DNA of 64,000 nt from Mesodorylaimus sp. YZB2_4. Its lineage: Eukaryota; Nematoda; Enoplea; Dorylaimida; Dorylaimidae. Within the stretch, counting starts at the first letter, position 1; each line of letters starts with the position of its first letter. Both the position numbers and the translations under genes were made by a program. The stretch is taken from NCBI GenBank assembly GCA_030248295.1, contig JASANH010000626.1:186001-250000 (forward strand), written 5' to 3'. Positions 12,588-23,203 of this stretch are shown here, in pieces. The notes beneath the pieces were generated by a model. That model was not told the origin of the DNA. It saw nothing but the letters and a program-made list of their open reading frames with translations, and did no database searches.

Positions 12588-13615
12588 CTAGAGTGAGGAA
12601 AAAGCATATTTGAGATTAGTCACAAAGAAATCTGAGGGCTGTCGTTTGAAGGGTACTTGTGTATAAAAATGTTCGAAGAAGGCTACTCGTGTAAGTGCGA
12701 TGTAGTGTACTGTACATATTTTTTAATGTTTCGAATTCTACCAAAGTGCTAAACTATCGCCAATATTCGGAAAGCTTCTAAAGCTTTCAATGCTATGGTC
12801 AGCACACGCTCTCTGACATGAGTCTCCTCGCTGAGTGAGAGCACCTTGGATGCACAGATTTATACAGTAGTCTTTGTGTTTGGGGATATTGCGAAGTAGG
12901 CGCAAAATAGAAACGGATACCTTTGCCACAGAAAGAAGAGCAAAAATGCGAGGAGCAAAAAAGGAGAGAGCGAGTGACCGCACGCGCCAGGTTAGGAAGA
13001 TTCTAACTCCTATAGATGGGCAGGTCAAAGTATTTCACTAGGGCTATCGAAATGACGATCTCATCGTCCGTTGAGGAAGGGCGCTCAGATGTCAGTGTGC
13101 TGACATGAATAGTCAATGTGCGAAAGACTATCAAAGAACGGCCCATAATGTAAACATGGGAATCTCGCAGACATTACTTTGGCCCAAAAAGCTTCTTTAA
13201 TATATTTCCTATATATATATTTCTTACATTGGAATGCTAGGCGAATAACTCTTAGGGATATTACGTTACAGCAGTCCATATCAACGCACAAGTGGGTATG
13301 CCTTTTACCAGCTGCTGGAGAAAAAACCTGCAAGTGTCAGTATGCCAAATTTGCTTCTTATTCATACGTATGTCTAAAGATAAAATGGACACAATTTCAT
13401 TCGTAGATGCTTCAAGGCTCACGTTTACCCAGCCTCAGAATGTTTTCAATACGTATATCACCATTTATTGAAGCAGTTACGCATTTGTGAATCATCAAGG
13501 TGTCAGCTAATATTTGCAGCTGGCGCATTCGCAGCTAAACTCATTGCATAACCAGTCATAGTAACGCAATTGATCCCAGCAGACTGGAAACCCCATACTG
13601 AATAGGGTCAGTTCT
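12588..13615. other. intergenic, nothing seen
   Basis: No coding, RNA or repeat structure recognised. The AT-rich end of the stretch is upstream of the P-loop ATPase gene and may hold its promoter. Confidence 0.45.
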
Positions 13616-14696
13616 ATGTATAAGTCTGGTGGCTTTACCAAAACCATGTTAGCTGCCTCGCGCATATTTGTTTGCGGTGCCCATTCGGTGGGTAAAACGA
13701 CATTAGTGAATGAATTGGAGAAAAGTTCACTTTTAAACTACAAGGTGTGACTAAAGTCCAAGGGGCTGGCCATTTGAAATATTTCCTTGCTCTTTATTTC
13801 CCTTCCCAGTTCCCTCATTGAATCCTGGTGCGCCCTGACCTCTTGGGTTAGTGTCCTCCTCCTGGCTTCCGTTGCCTCTATACATCATCAATATCCACCT
13901 ACTTCTTTTCGTTAGCGGGTGCCAGAAGTTGCCAGAAGAATCATCGAGGAGCTAGGATGGACAAGAAATGACTTTGACCTAAGCACTAATCGAGACAATT
14001 TCAAGAAGCTCAACACGGCTATTCTGCACGAGTATCGAAAAGTATTAGATGAGTACAAACTCCAAAATGCCATCTTTGATCGAGGCCCTGATGCGCTGAT
14101 TTACATTCGCTATTACCTAAGCGAGGAGGAGTACCAAGAAGCAATTCAGCTGGCGAATGTGCGTTACTGCATTGAAAGGTAAACGTGTCAGAATTGATGG
14201 TTTGGATGTCTTTCTCAGTGCGCACAAATCAACCACTTATTGTTAGGTGCCTTCTGAAATAAGCTGCTAGTTTTTCAAGTGCCTGTGAGATAATGGTGCC
14301 TAATCAGCCTCATTTTACCTCAAACGGGTCTTCTAACTACAAGTTTGTCGAGTTATTGATCCAGGAAACCAAGCCACTAAACAGGAGCGAAGCCCCACCA
14401 AGTTGAAGCCTTGTTATTGTCCCAAGAATAGGAAAGGTCGTTCTACGCAAAATACCCGTTCTAGCTTTCGAAAGGGCGCCATTTTTATTTTGGAGCCGTG
14501 CAAAGAGTTCATAGTCGATGATTCTGTCCGTCTGGTGTCCACGATCGATGAGCTGTGGGCATATACTAAACTGATGTACAAGACATTGGACGAATTGGGC
14601 ATAGCTTATCAAGTAATCTCTGAGAAAGATTTGACGAAACGTGTGCAAATCGTGTGTGAACATGTGGCCGCTGATGGGAATGACAATTGTTTGTGA
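13616..14696 (+). CDS. P-loop ATPase of the NadR/Ttd14-like AAA_28 type
   Basis: Predicted nucleotide-binding protein of about 197 residues with a deviant P-loop kinase-like fold. Three exons are proposed: 13616-13744, 13916-14158 and 14475-14696, all joined in phase 0. Exon 1 has the Walker A motif GAHSVGKTT right after a beta-strand (RIFVC). Exon 2 continues PEVARRIIEELGW and later FDRGPDALIYIRYY, which matches the family's Pro-Glu-x-x-Arg and Asp-Arg-Gly blocks. Exon 3 begins GAIFILEPCKEFIVDDSVRL and carries a C-terminal helix-rich part ending VQIVCEHV. The start could be 13616 or the in-frame ATG at 13646. The donors GTGTGA and GTGCGT and the acceptor CGAAAG are weak, so the exon 2-3 boundary is tentative. 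Substrate is unknown; relatives include nicotinamide-nucleotide and phosphoinositide-binding proteins. Confidence 0.6.
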
Positions 14697-15001
14697 AAAA
14701 CGCCTCTAGCACGTGAAATTAGCCGCCTGTTTTATATGTTGTAGCTACGAGTGATTGTGCACATGGCGCTTTTAAAATTGTGATTCATGTTATTCTTACG
14801 AGAGAATACAATACAAGAGCCATTTTTGTTGTAGTTTTATCCCCAACCACGCACATCCTACAAAAACTGCCGCAGTTTACTGACGATCGTTATCCAGAGC
14901 CAACTGACTGACACACTTCCATCGATTAAAGACATCTGCATGAACCTGCCGCAGCCACACCCTGCCACCGTCTCTTCTGCCGAGATAGTAGGGGATGGGT
15001 T

Positions 15002-15330
15002 CTACTCGTACCCTTCATTGAATCCAACTTCATCGCTTTGAGAACCAATTCGAATGATTTTCACGATTCTGCTGTCTTCGAATGGGTCAACCACTTTATA
15101 GTCTTGACTTCTTTTCGCCGCTCCCGAGTGGCTAGAATCCAGAAATAGGTAAACTGTAAGCAGTAGCCCTAGTGTGGTGTAAGTCCTTACTCCTTAGCTC
15201 CGCTAATCAGCACTTGCAAGTCGTTGAACAATCGATTTCGATCGTTGCTGATGGGCGAAAATGCTTTTGCCACTTGAGTGCCGCAGAAGAGGGCGACGAA
15301 GAAGACGACAAAACTCACTCTGCACTTCAT
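15002..15330 (-). CDS. secreted peptide precursor with dibasic site (unrecognised)
   Basis: Two exons (15191-15330 and 15002-15131) join in phase 2 across a 59-base GTAAGG...CTAG intron, giving 89 residues. The N-terminus is a clear signal peptide (MKCRVSFVVFFVALFCGTQ, cleavage probably after VAKA). The mature part has no Cys. It starts FSPISNDRNRLFNDLQVLIS, reaches a Lys-Arg pair in AAKRSQDY, and ends in an acidic tail EVGFNEGYE before the stop. Cleavage at Lys-Arg by a proprotein convertase would release two peptides of about 29 and 35 residues. No Gly amidation signal sits next to the basic site. An AG acceptor (CACCTAG) lies 11 bases upstream of the ATG. No known neuropeptide or hormone family is recognised; secretion and processing are inferred from the sequence. 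Confidence 0.6.
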
Positions 15331-15701
15331 TTTCAGAATTTCTAGGTGATGTCGAGGAGCAGAGAATGTGAGACAGCCTTTCGAAGGGAGTCACAGATGG
15401 CCAATGGGTGGAACCTGAAGAGAATGGACAAAACGATAAGGAGCTTCGTTAGGTTAATGAAAGTTTCCAGAAACGACGTTGTTTGTTCAAAAGCGAAGCA
15501 CTAACAACGGCTAATCAACGCCTTTATGGATTGTAGGTGGCTCTGCTGAACGTTTACTTCGACTGAAAAAGCAAGATAACATTTTGGCTCGAGGTCAGAG
15601 GGACCGTAAGAGTCAAGCTACGACAGTGGCCATATTCGAGCAAACTTAACTCACAATCAGAGACCGTCCTCAAGCACAGAAAAAAGCATTTTATATTTCA
15701 G

Positions 15702-15854
15702 TGGAGACCAATTACGGGCTTCCGTTTAAAAGTGGAAAGCTTTTTCCGAGACGACTCTTGATGGGGGACGTGATAATGTACCGCCTGAAGAGATGGGACA
15801 GAGGGGCGTTGGCGCTCTACATAGACCAGTACGAGACGCGGCCTGATAATAACA
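15702..15854 (+). other. orphan candidate exon
   Basis: A 153-base plus-strand segment runs from a strong acceptor (TATATTTCAG) to a GTAGGT donor. It is open in a frame reading ETNYGLPFKSGKLFPRRLLM, then a Trp/Arg/Tyr-rich stretch. The residue mix is protein-like but no family is recognised and no partner exons were identified. Confidence 0.25.
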
Positions 15855-16927
15855 GTAGGTTTGTCAATCAATTGTGTATAAGCTGCTGCCTCCCGCGGCT
15901 TACGTGATGACCTTTCGTGATATGAGTGATCAATTCGCCTACGGGAAACAGGTGCGCACAAAGTTCCACACGCTTATCATCAGTTGCACGATATAGCTAG
16001 TCCCTTGTAATCGCGTATGGCGTGACCGGACTATGGGACAGTCTTCTGTACACTAGAGGGCATTGCAGAAATATCGCAGTAGATGTGAGTCTTTTGGCCG
16101 CATCGCGTGGCCTAATCAGAAGCAGCCCAATGAGGCACAATCTAGAACGGGTTCGCGATTCCGTACTTGAAAGGAAAGCTACCCAGGCTAGGACGTCACT
16201 TGAAATAATTATGTACTGGGCAGGTTTCGCCTCGTTGACAAGATTTGGCGCAGGCGCCTTTTTTCCTGTCGTCTTTACGCTTGGGCGTGTAGTTGGCCAC
16301 CTATCCTTACGTCGTCGCGAAGTTTTATGGATAAGATAAACATCGCATTTTTCTGAATTGAGGATAATTTAGAGCGGCAGAATAAAGTAAACACTCGCCT
16401 GTATTTGGCTGTAATGCAAGGTCAGCGACTTCCAAAAATGAGTCGCGGTCAACAAGGCGTAGCTCATCCGTGTATCTGACGTGTGGCGTATCAGCGCTTG
16501 GGTCGGCTATTCACATTCTGGTAATAACGAGTCAAATCCAGAAGTTGTTGACGCGCGATGACAATGTGTGTGCCAAAACATTTCTATTTATGGTGCCGTT
16601 TTCTCCCAGGAGAAGTCGTCAATGGCAACAAGAATATCATTGTTGGATAAGGTGTACAGCATAAGTACAGTATGTGATTAGTTGATCAATCATCGCATGC
16701 GATACAACAAATAATCAATAACACGAAAACACATCTACTGCACACACAATGGTATAATGACTGTATTCACAGAAGTCATGTAAAGGCACCCTCGGCTCCT
16801 TAAAAATAGGAATTATATACCGTATACAACACAAGACAGGCTCCGATAAATCAGACTTCTTCATTTAACGAATCATTTCGATACAGTGATCCATACTTTT
16901 TCCACAAGTCACTGTTACTTGTGACAT
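15855..16927. other. intergenic, nothing seen
   Basis: No supported gene. This is the interval between the two secreted-protein genes on the minus strand; the right part would be the 3' untranslated region of the 16928-17461 gene. Confidence 0.4.
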
Positions 16928-17461
16928 CTAATCCGAGGAAGGAAATATGCCGGCCTCATTGATTTTTGGTATCCGATGAAACCCTCCATTTTGGCCGGAC
17001 ATGGTCAACTGGTTATTGAAATTAGACCTGACTGGTGACCTGAACCCGAACTCGCGATCAGTCTTATCTCTGAGACCATTCTGTTTGACATCATCCGTGG
17101 TCGCCCCATCGACGGGCGCAACTGTGGTCACTTTGACAGCATTATTTACAAAACTCACGATCGCATTCGACGCAGACTCGCTATTTCTCCCCTTTTGGGA
17201 ATCTAGATCAAAATTCTCGGGTCTCTTGTTGGGCCTGACATATCTGCTCCGATGGACAAATGGATTGAAAAATGATAAAACTGGACGCGATTGATCTCCG
17301 ATCGTTTCGCTGGCAGTCAAAAAGCCGGACGGCAGCGGGCGTCCATCCAAGGTGGTCTGCCGTTTACTCAAAATCGACCGGCGATTGGCGAATGGGCGGA
17401 CGAGATCAATGCAAGTAAACAAGCAGACCAAAAAGGGAAGCAGCCGTTGAGTTAAATCCAT
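16928..17461 (-). CDS. predicted secreted protein, unrecognised
   Basis: An uninterrupted 177-codon frame starts at the ATG at 17461. The N-terminus is a typical signal peptide (MDLTQRLLPFLVCLFTCIDL). The rest is hydrophilic with no further Cys, and has basic cleavage-like sites Asn-Arg-Arg and Ser-Lys-Arg within the first 15 mature residues. Asn, Ser and Arg are frequent (for example FNPFVHRSRYVRPNKRPENF), and the tail ends EAGIFPSSD. It could be a peptide precursor or an intrinsically disordered cuticle or extracellular protein. No domain is recognised. It lies about 1.6 kb upstream of, and on the same strand as, the 89-residue secreted precursor. An open frame of this length with a clean signal peptide is good but not conclusive evidence of a gene. 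Confidence 0.5.
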   Translation of the reverse strand: MDLTQRLLPFLVCLFTCIDLVRPFANRRSILSKRQTTLDGRPLPSGFLTASETIGDQSRPVLSFFNPFVHRSRYVRPNKRPENFDLDSQKGRNSESASNAIVSFVNNAVKVTTVAPVDGATTDDVKQNGLRDKTDREFGFRSPVRSNFNNQLTMSGQNGGFHRIPKINEAGIFPSSD

Positions 17462-17943
17462 GTTTCCCAAAAAGGAAGGCCAAGCGTTGAAATGAAAAAT
17501 AGGACCTTGGTCGAGTTAAAGAAGCCGCTACACCAAACTGGATGCTCCCTTCTTACGGGAGTCACTGTACGAATAAGGCCAATTGTTCACTTGGCCCATA
17601 ATATAATCTAGGATTGGAACTAGCGAACGTGAAAACCGGACTGAATGGCAGAGCCACAATACACTACCGTGCACTGTCATACAAGCAAAGATGGATAGCC
17701 ACATTGGGTGCGAAAAGAAAACTGGATGTGCGAAATGCGAAACAAGGAAAACAAAAGCATGCGAAATGGCACACCAGCAAGTGGAAGGAGATGCCGAATG
17801 GTCATACGAGTAGTCCTGCCACTGGGCACGACATGTCGGGCCCTTGAGAATATCTGTACATCATTTAGATCTTTTCAGTTTAGTGAACTTTATCATGGCA
17901 AAAGACGATGATGAAACCAGTTTGTCAATGTTTTTCTGTATTC

Positions 17944-18014
17944 AGCCTTTGAATTCGGACCTGACAGCCATAGATCGTTTGGCGAACAGCGACCCTGCCA
18001 TCTATATTTATCAA
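17944..18014 (+). repeat. dispersed repeat copy 1
   Basis: About 70 bases beginning 'agcctttgaatt' are similar, with small gaps, to 18512-18590. Shared blocks include 'gacagc', 'agatcgtttgg' and 'agcgaccc', and both end 'gtttatca' or 'atttatca'. Flanking sequence is not similar, so this is a short duplicated module. Confidence 0.65.
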
Positions 18015-18511
18015 TCATTTTTCTCTAGATCGCTAATAACTCAAAATTTACCCAGAAAAAGCTACTCAGCATATAATTAGAGCTTCGATGTTCCTATTAT
18101 AAACTTGAGTGATCTCGCCGTGGTCTGCGCATGTTCGGTTGTGAGCCAGCTTGTCAGAACCATTTCTTTTATTATTTTGCAATCTGCGCTTCTAAAGTAC
18201 GTGTGCGTCAATTAGACTTCCGCAAGCTCAAGTTGAGTTATCGAAGTTGACAATGTGAATGCCCAGTGGCAATATCGTAGGCTGACTGATTGCTCTCATT
18301 CCTCTGCCGCTCCTTCTCCGTACAGAATCTATTTACCGCTGAGTTAAAAAAAGACGAAGTTCTCATCGATTTTACGGTCAGCATTTTCCTACTGTGCAAA
18401 GTACAGAACAACATTGTATGAGCAACACTGTAGTTCAGAACGATGCATTTTTGAAAACTCAAAGTTGGCCTTCGTATATGCCGCGTTAAGCGAATAAAGA
18501 TTCCGTTTCAA

Positions 18512-18590
18512 TAGCCTTTGAATTTAGACAGCCTTTGACAGCAACAGATCGTTTGGTGAGCAGCGACCCGGCTGCACATTCTGTTTATCA
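18512..18590 (+). repeat. dispersed repeat copy 2
   Basis: Second copy of the module at 17944-18014, carrying a small insertion ('agcct') near its start. Both copies are in the same orientation, 570 bases apart, in a region without recognisable genes (17462-19575). Confidence 0.65.
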
Positions 18591-19575
18591 GATAAACAGA
18601 ATGGACAACGAGCGTAGTTGCCTCAGTGAAAATTCACCTGCCATTTTCCATTATCCCTTTCGCAGCGAGTTCATATTTCTCCAGGATTGCTGGAGGCGAG
18701 GGCGGTCAAAGAGCGTATGCGCATGTGAGATCTCAGATCCGCCTCGCCAAATGTTCAAGGCACGATCTCCGCCCCGCGATCCGCATGTATTTCTCAGCTG
18801 TCAAATCTGTTCGAGATCTCGTTGTCAAGCATGATAAATGACCGCCTTGAAGAAAACAAATGGGCAGAGTGCATACGAAGGATTTGAGTTTGCACTGACG
18901 AATCAGCTGATGAATAGGGAGATAATCTACAGATGTTCGGAATGTGGTACCGCTGTTGTCGGTGGTGCTCTACCGACACCGACTTACCATGAGGTTCGTT
19001 GGCCTGGACAGTTTATCTGTAGTCCTGCCGGGTTTGTATATGTCCATCAAAACTCATGAAGTTTTAGTGTCATGAGGAGAAAGCTGCGAAAAAATGCCCT
19101 GGGCTATGTACAACGTATATACAGTACTATTTTAATCTTATTAAAAAATCCTGCCACTTTTTACCCAGATCTCCTCTAACTTTCTAGCGTCGTCGCGCAG
19201 CAATAAAGTATGTATTTTATCTCGGTTTTCATTCACGTCATTCTTATTCAGTGCCGCGCCGTCTTATTCGCACATCAGTCTCGTTCAAAACCGTGTCCCT
19301 CACTAGGGCCCAAGGGTTAAGAGCAAGTGCCTAGCCCCATCCGTTAAAAAATTAGCTGAGCAGCAAATGAAGTCACTAACCTATACAACGAGCTGGAGAT
19401 GTTACAATTTTTATAACCGCAACAATAAAAAACACTGATAAGGCAGGAACACAGAGAAGAAAAATAGAGCAAAACTGTTTTTCATGTTTTCTTCTTTTAT
19501 CCTTTTAGCAACCAGGAAGTGCACACTCGATGCTCAACTAGGCGATAAATAACACTCCATCACATATTTTATCCA

Positions 19576-21559
19576 TCAGTTGTGTCCCCCATTCTCGTCC
19601 ACATGCACTGGTTCGACCATTGTTTTCCTTAAAATTTTATAAGACATACGACGTAAGCTATTACGGAACTCCCTGCACTTGGCCATTAACACGAAAACGT
19701 CAGCCGATGCCCCGATCGATTGTAAAACAGATGCGTATACGACCACCCGAGGCTGATATCGCCCTTGATCGATGAAGGCGGACAGACTGATGGCCATCTC
19801 GGGCACTACACCAGTGGCCAGATACATGATTATCATGACCCCGATCATAGGCAGGAGGGCCAGTTGCTGTCTTAAGAACACGTCCTCTGTGTGATTCAGT
19901 GTGCTCACCGTCTTGCCACTATCCGGTCTCGATGTCCCGCTTTGAATTTGATTGAGGGGGAAAGCATTGGCGGCTTTCCTAGCTTTTACAATGATCACGA
20001 TGGCTGCGTAGACACCAACGGAGACGCAACAAAAAAACAAGTTATGGCAGGTATAATAAATGAAGAAATATATATCCAGGGCCAAGAAGGAATTGTAACA
20101 TGGAATTGGGTCTGCCATGTAAGGACCTGTTGACGCAGCAGCGACCGTGTTAGCAACGGCGACTAAAATCGTGAACGATAATGAGTACAAGGCGCAGCGA
20201 CGACCAACCCTAAAAATTGGTGATTTTGAAAATATAGCCTTGCTCCTCTTTTGTTTTTCTGGTGTTATTTTGGGACGGAAATAACTGTTATTGCAAAGAT
20301 TCTGTTTGAGCCATGTATGCGACAATGACGAGCCCCTTGAACGTCTCTAATTAGCTGAACTAGGATTGTTTTGTGTGTTGGGTTGACGTCAGGGGGCAAA
20401 AAGCAAATTCAAAAAAAGACGCGTAACGACTCGGCTCGGCAGGGTACCTTCTGATATCTTATACCCGAAGACCCTGTCGCTTAATATAAGGGCAAGAGCA
20501 CCCTTTCATGAATTCTGATAAGAAATATCTGTAAAGCGCAACACTACACGAACAGCAATTACGAGCCAAACCACAGCATGCTCCCTGCAGTACAATAACA
20601 GTATCAAAAGCAGTCCCTGCTTGTTCGCACAGTATGTATTTTCGAGGGCAGACCTTTCGGCAGAAAATGCCCCACATCAGGCGGGAATAACGTGTTTATG
20701 CGCTAACGCTTACACTACCCGTCTGTGCCCGTGAGTCAAATACATAACTAGAGGTGAGTGTGGCAGTGAAAAAGGTAGGCCATGTCGATTAAAGTAATTG
20801 GGTAGCCAAGTCACGTCAGCACCGTGTAATATGGAATAACTCATCACGGGAAGAGGGTCCCACTGGTGTGAAATGACCGCGTAATGAAATGAACGTTGCA
20901 CTTATTTCGGGGCGGAACTTTCCTAGAAAGCGAGTCCTATCGTAAATATAGAAGTTCACAACACTAGCTGCTCCGTGAAAAACATCTAACGAAAAATAGA
21001 TATTAGATCAGATTATTAAAACAAAAATATACTTTTTAGCTTTAAATCTTTTGTTGCCTCATTCTAGCTTGATACGAGTGCGTATAACCCTTCACCCTTT
21101 ACACAGTCCTGAGCACCAAGTGTCTTTAAACAGCGTCCCTTACCTTTTGTAATGCATGGGCCAAGCAATGCTAATCAATCGATCGACGCCTACCATGCAG
21201 GTCAAGACGGCGCTCGGTGCCATGGTCATAGTTTTTGTGACTCCCAAAATAAAACACACCAACCTTGTCCGAGTAGTGCCCACGATTTTTGCTCCAGCCG
21301 CCGCGAATCCTGCGCCATCAGTCAGAAATCCGAATGCCATCAAGCACGCATTGACCAAGTGGGCGCTAATCAACAAAAAACACGGCGTATGTAGTTTGCG
21401 ATTGGATAGTACAGCCGCAAATCCGACCACATTGGCCACGATTCCAACAATACCAAAAAACAAGCAGCAACCACCAGCGAAAATTAAGTCGGCTGCTTCA
21501 CCGACGACGGGCTGCTCGACGGTTTCATTAAAATGAGTGATGTTTTTGAAGATATCCAT
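19576..21559 (-). CDS. Srsx-like seven-transmembrane receptor (GPCR)
   Basis: Predicted plasma-membrane receptor of about 349 residues in two exons, 21144-21559 and 19576-20209, joined as AAA-AG|G-GTT across a 934-base intron. The N-terminus has two N-glycosylation sequons (NIT, NET). TM1 is in GIVGIVANVVGFAAVLSN, and the TM3 end carries VDRLISIAWPMHYKR in place of the DRY motif. Exon 2 supplies the later membrane helices, including QQLALLPMIGVMIIMYLATG, and the C-tail motif EFRNSLRRM. This layout and the Gln-Gln-Leu-Ala-Leu-Leu-Pro block recur in the receptor gene at 35110-36303, so the two are paralogs. The family resembles nematode Srsx/FMRFamide-like rhodopsin-type receptors; the ligand is unknown. 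Confidence 0.8.
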
Positions 21560-22504
21560 GAGACTTTTTCTTGGCCTCCGTTCGCAGTAGGTGCTTGGAA
21601 AGTTCTACCTAGACTGGCTGTTCCAGTTGGCTACTCGGACTGCCTCACGCAAGTGTTATTCTTTAGCCTTTATAAGCTCGGAGTTCTTTTGTGGCTGTCA
21701 TTAGGACGATTCCCGCGGGGGACAATGTTACGAAAGTGGTCATCATCGAAAAGCCTACAGGGCGTGTCAACAGCCTTGTAAGGTATCGTATTAGCGAGTA
21801 CGAACTATTGTGTTTCAACTTCATAACTACTTACAAGTAAAATGCCTATAACGAAGGCACCTTCGTCAGTCAGCACTTGTCCAGTGCCCTCCCGGGGAAG
21901 GCATTCATAAAATACTTTACGAACTTTAGTTCACAAAAATATCAGCAGTCCCTTTTTTCATGCTCACAATTGTTGAAACTGTCTTCGGTAAAGACTAAAA
22001 AACAGCTAAATTGCACGGCTATAGGCTAGAAGGATGCAAACTCTACGATCCCCGTTAGCGCGTTGGCGTTGTTTGTTCGTGGTTGTGAAATACGAGTCGT
22101 GTAAGCATGACTATTTATAGCAGACAGGATCTGAGAGCTCGGCAAGGTTGCTTATCCATATATGAGGCCCTGCGAAGAAATCAAAAGGATTATTTAGAGA
22201 AATTATTCTCACAATCAGAAGTCTAGGCGCTCTGCAAATACCATACTGGTAGGTCATTCAGCAAAAGTAGAAACAGTGTAGTAAGGATAACAAATGCGCC
22301 ATGACACATTTTCCATCAAAACACACCACCTTGGTAGATCCATGCACATCACTACCTCACAAGCTATGTCAGTGTAAAGTATGCAGATCAGTGTAACGTA
22401 AGCCAAGTGGTCGCCCACAGACCCAGAGAGCGGCCAGTAGTCCAGTTTGAACGGGTGCCATTGTCATCGCCGCTCTGTTTCTCATAGCCCTGCTCAGCAG
22501 TCCG
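21560..22504. other. intergenic, nothing specific seen
   Basis: Divergent interval between the minus-strand receptor and the plus-strand membrane-protein trio, so it should contain both promoters. No clear TATA element, repeat or RNA gene is recognised. Confidence 0.4.
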
Positions 22505-23005
22505 ATGGCCCCGCTGGCGACTGTGGTATGGGCGACAGAAGAGGGGGAGGAGGGGTTGTGGTGGGCGATATCGATATTGATGGCTTTGATCGGCGTTTCG
22601 GGAGTCGTCTTCCTGTGCGCGTGTGGAAAGAAGGAAAAAGAAGAGCCGCCCCCAGCAGCTCCGAAGGATGGCTCGAAAAGGGAATCGGTCAAGTCGGTAC
22701 AAGATGTAAGTGAGGACCCTTTCACAACTGACCGCCAAAGAATGACTTGCTCCGCAGGTGACGAGTAAATCCTCTTCCTTATCGGGCAAGATATCAAAGG
22801 TTTCCGAGCTGCCGGTGGTGCATTCTTTCAAGTAAGTCTGGGGGGCATTGTTGCGCAGGATGGCTACTCGAAGCGTGTTTTTTCCAGTCTCAAGAGCGCT
22901 CCCAAAAGGGCTCCCGGCGAAGTCTCTCAGAGGTCTCAAAGGTCGCAGAAATCGCAAAGGTCGCAGAAACCAGGATCGCTGAAACTGGCCAAAAGTAGCA
23001 AATAG
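22505..23005 (+). CDS. tandem single-pass membrane protein, copy A
   Basis: Three exons, 22505-22705, 22758-22831 and 22888-23005, with intron phases 0 and 2, encode 130 residues. The protein starts MAPLATVVWATEEG (short, acidic, no signal peptide) and has one membrane helix (WWAISILMALIGVSGVVFL) followed at once by CACGKKEKEE, so the positive-inside rule puts the long tail in the cytosol. Exon 2 encodes a Ser-rich piece ending ELPVVHSF. Exon 3 is Lys/Arg/Ser/Gln-rich with a repeating Ser-Gln-Arg/Lys unit and ends LAKSSK. Exon count, phases, the start MAPL, the Cys/Lys patch and the LPxVHxF motif are shared with the next two genes. No known family is recognised. Stop to the next ATG is only 198 bases. 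Confidence 0.7.
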
Positions 23006-23203
23006 AACGATTTGATCCGAGAGTGATAGTCGTCAGGTCTGTGATTGAACGAGTGCGCGCCACTGTGTTTTGCTTGTGCGGTTATTGCTTGTCTGCCTCT
23101 GTCTGCGTGGTGTGTAAAGAATGAACAGCACATTAGCGGACAGCCCAGCGCAGCAGTGTACTTGTTGTCGGGCGATGCAGTGAGGTCGACGAGTCTGCTC
23201 GGG

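Larger units (their letters stand above)
17462..19575. other. intergenic with short repeats, no gene recognised
   Basis: Apart from the duplicated module and a small imperfect inverted repeat (about 18695-18748, arms 'ggcgagggcgg' and 'ccgcctcgcc'), I see nothing that can be supported. The last part would be the 3' flank of the receptor gene on the minus strand. Confidence 0.4.

Noticed and set aside
23045-23203. Upstream extension of membrane-protein copy B with a hydrophobic Cys-rich start
   Set aside because: It has no ATG, and both sister genes start at the equivalent MAPL position.
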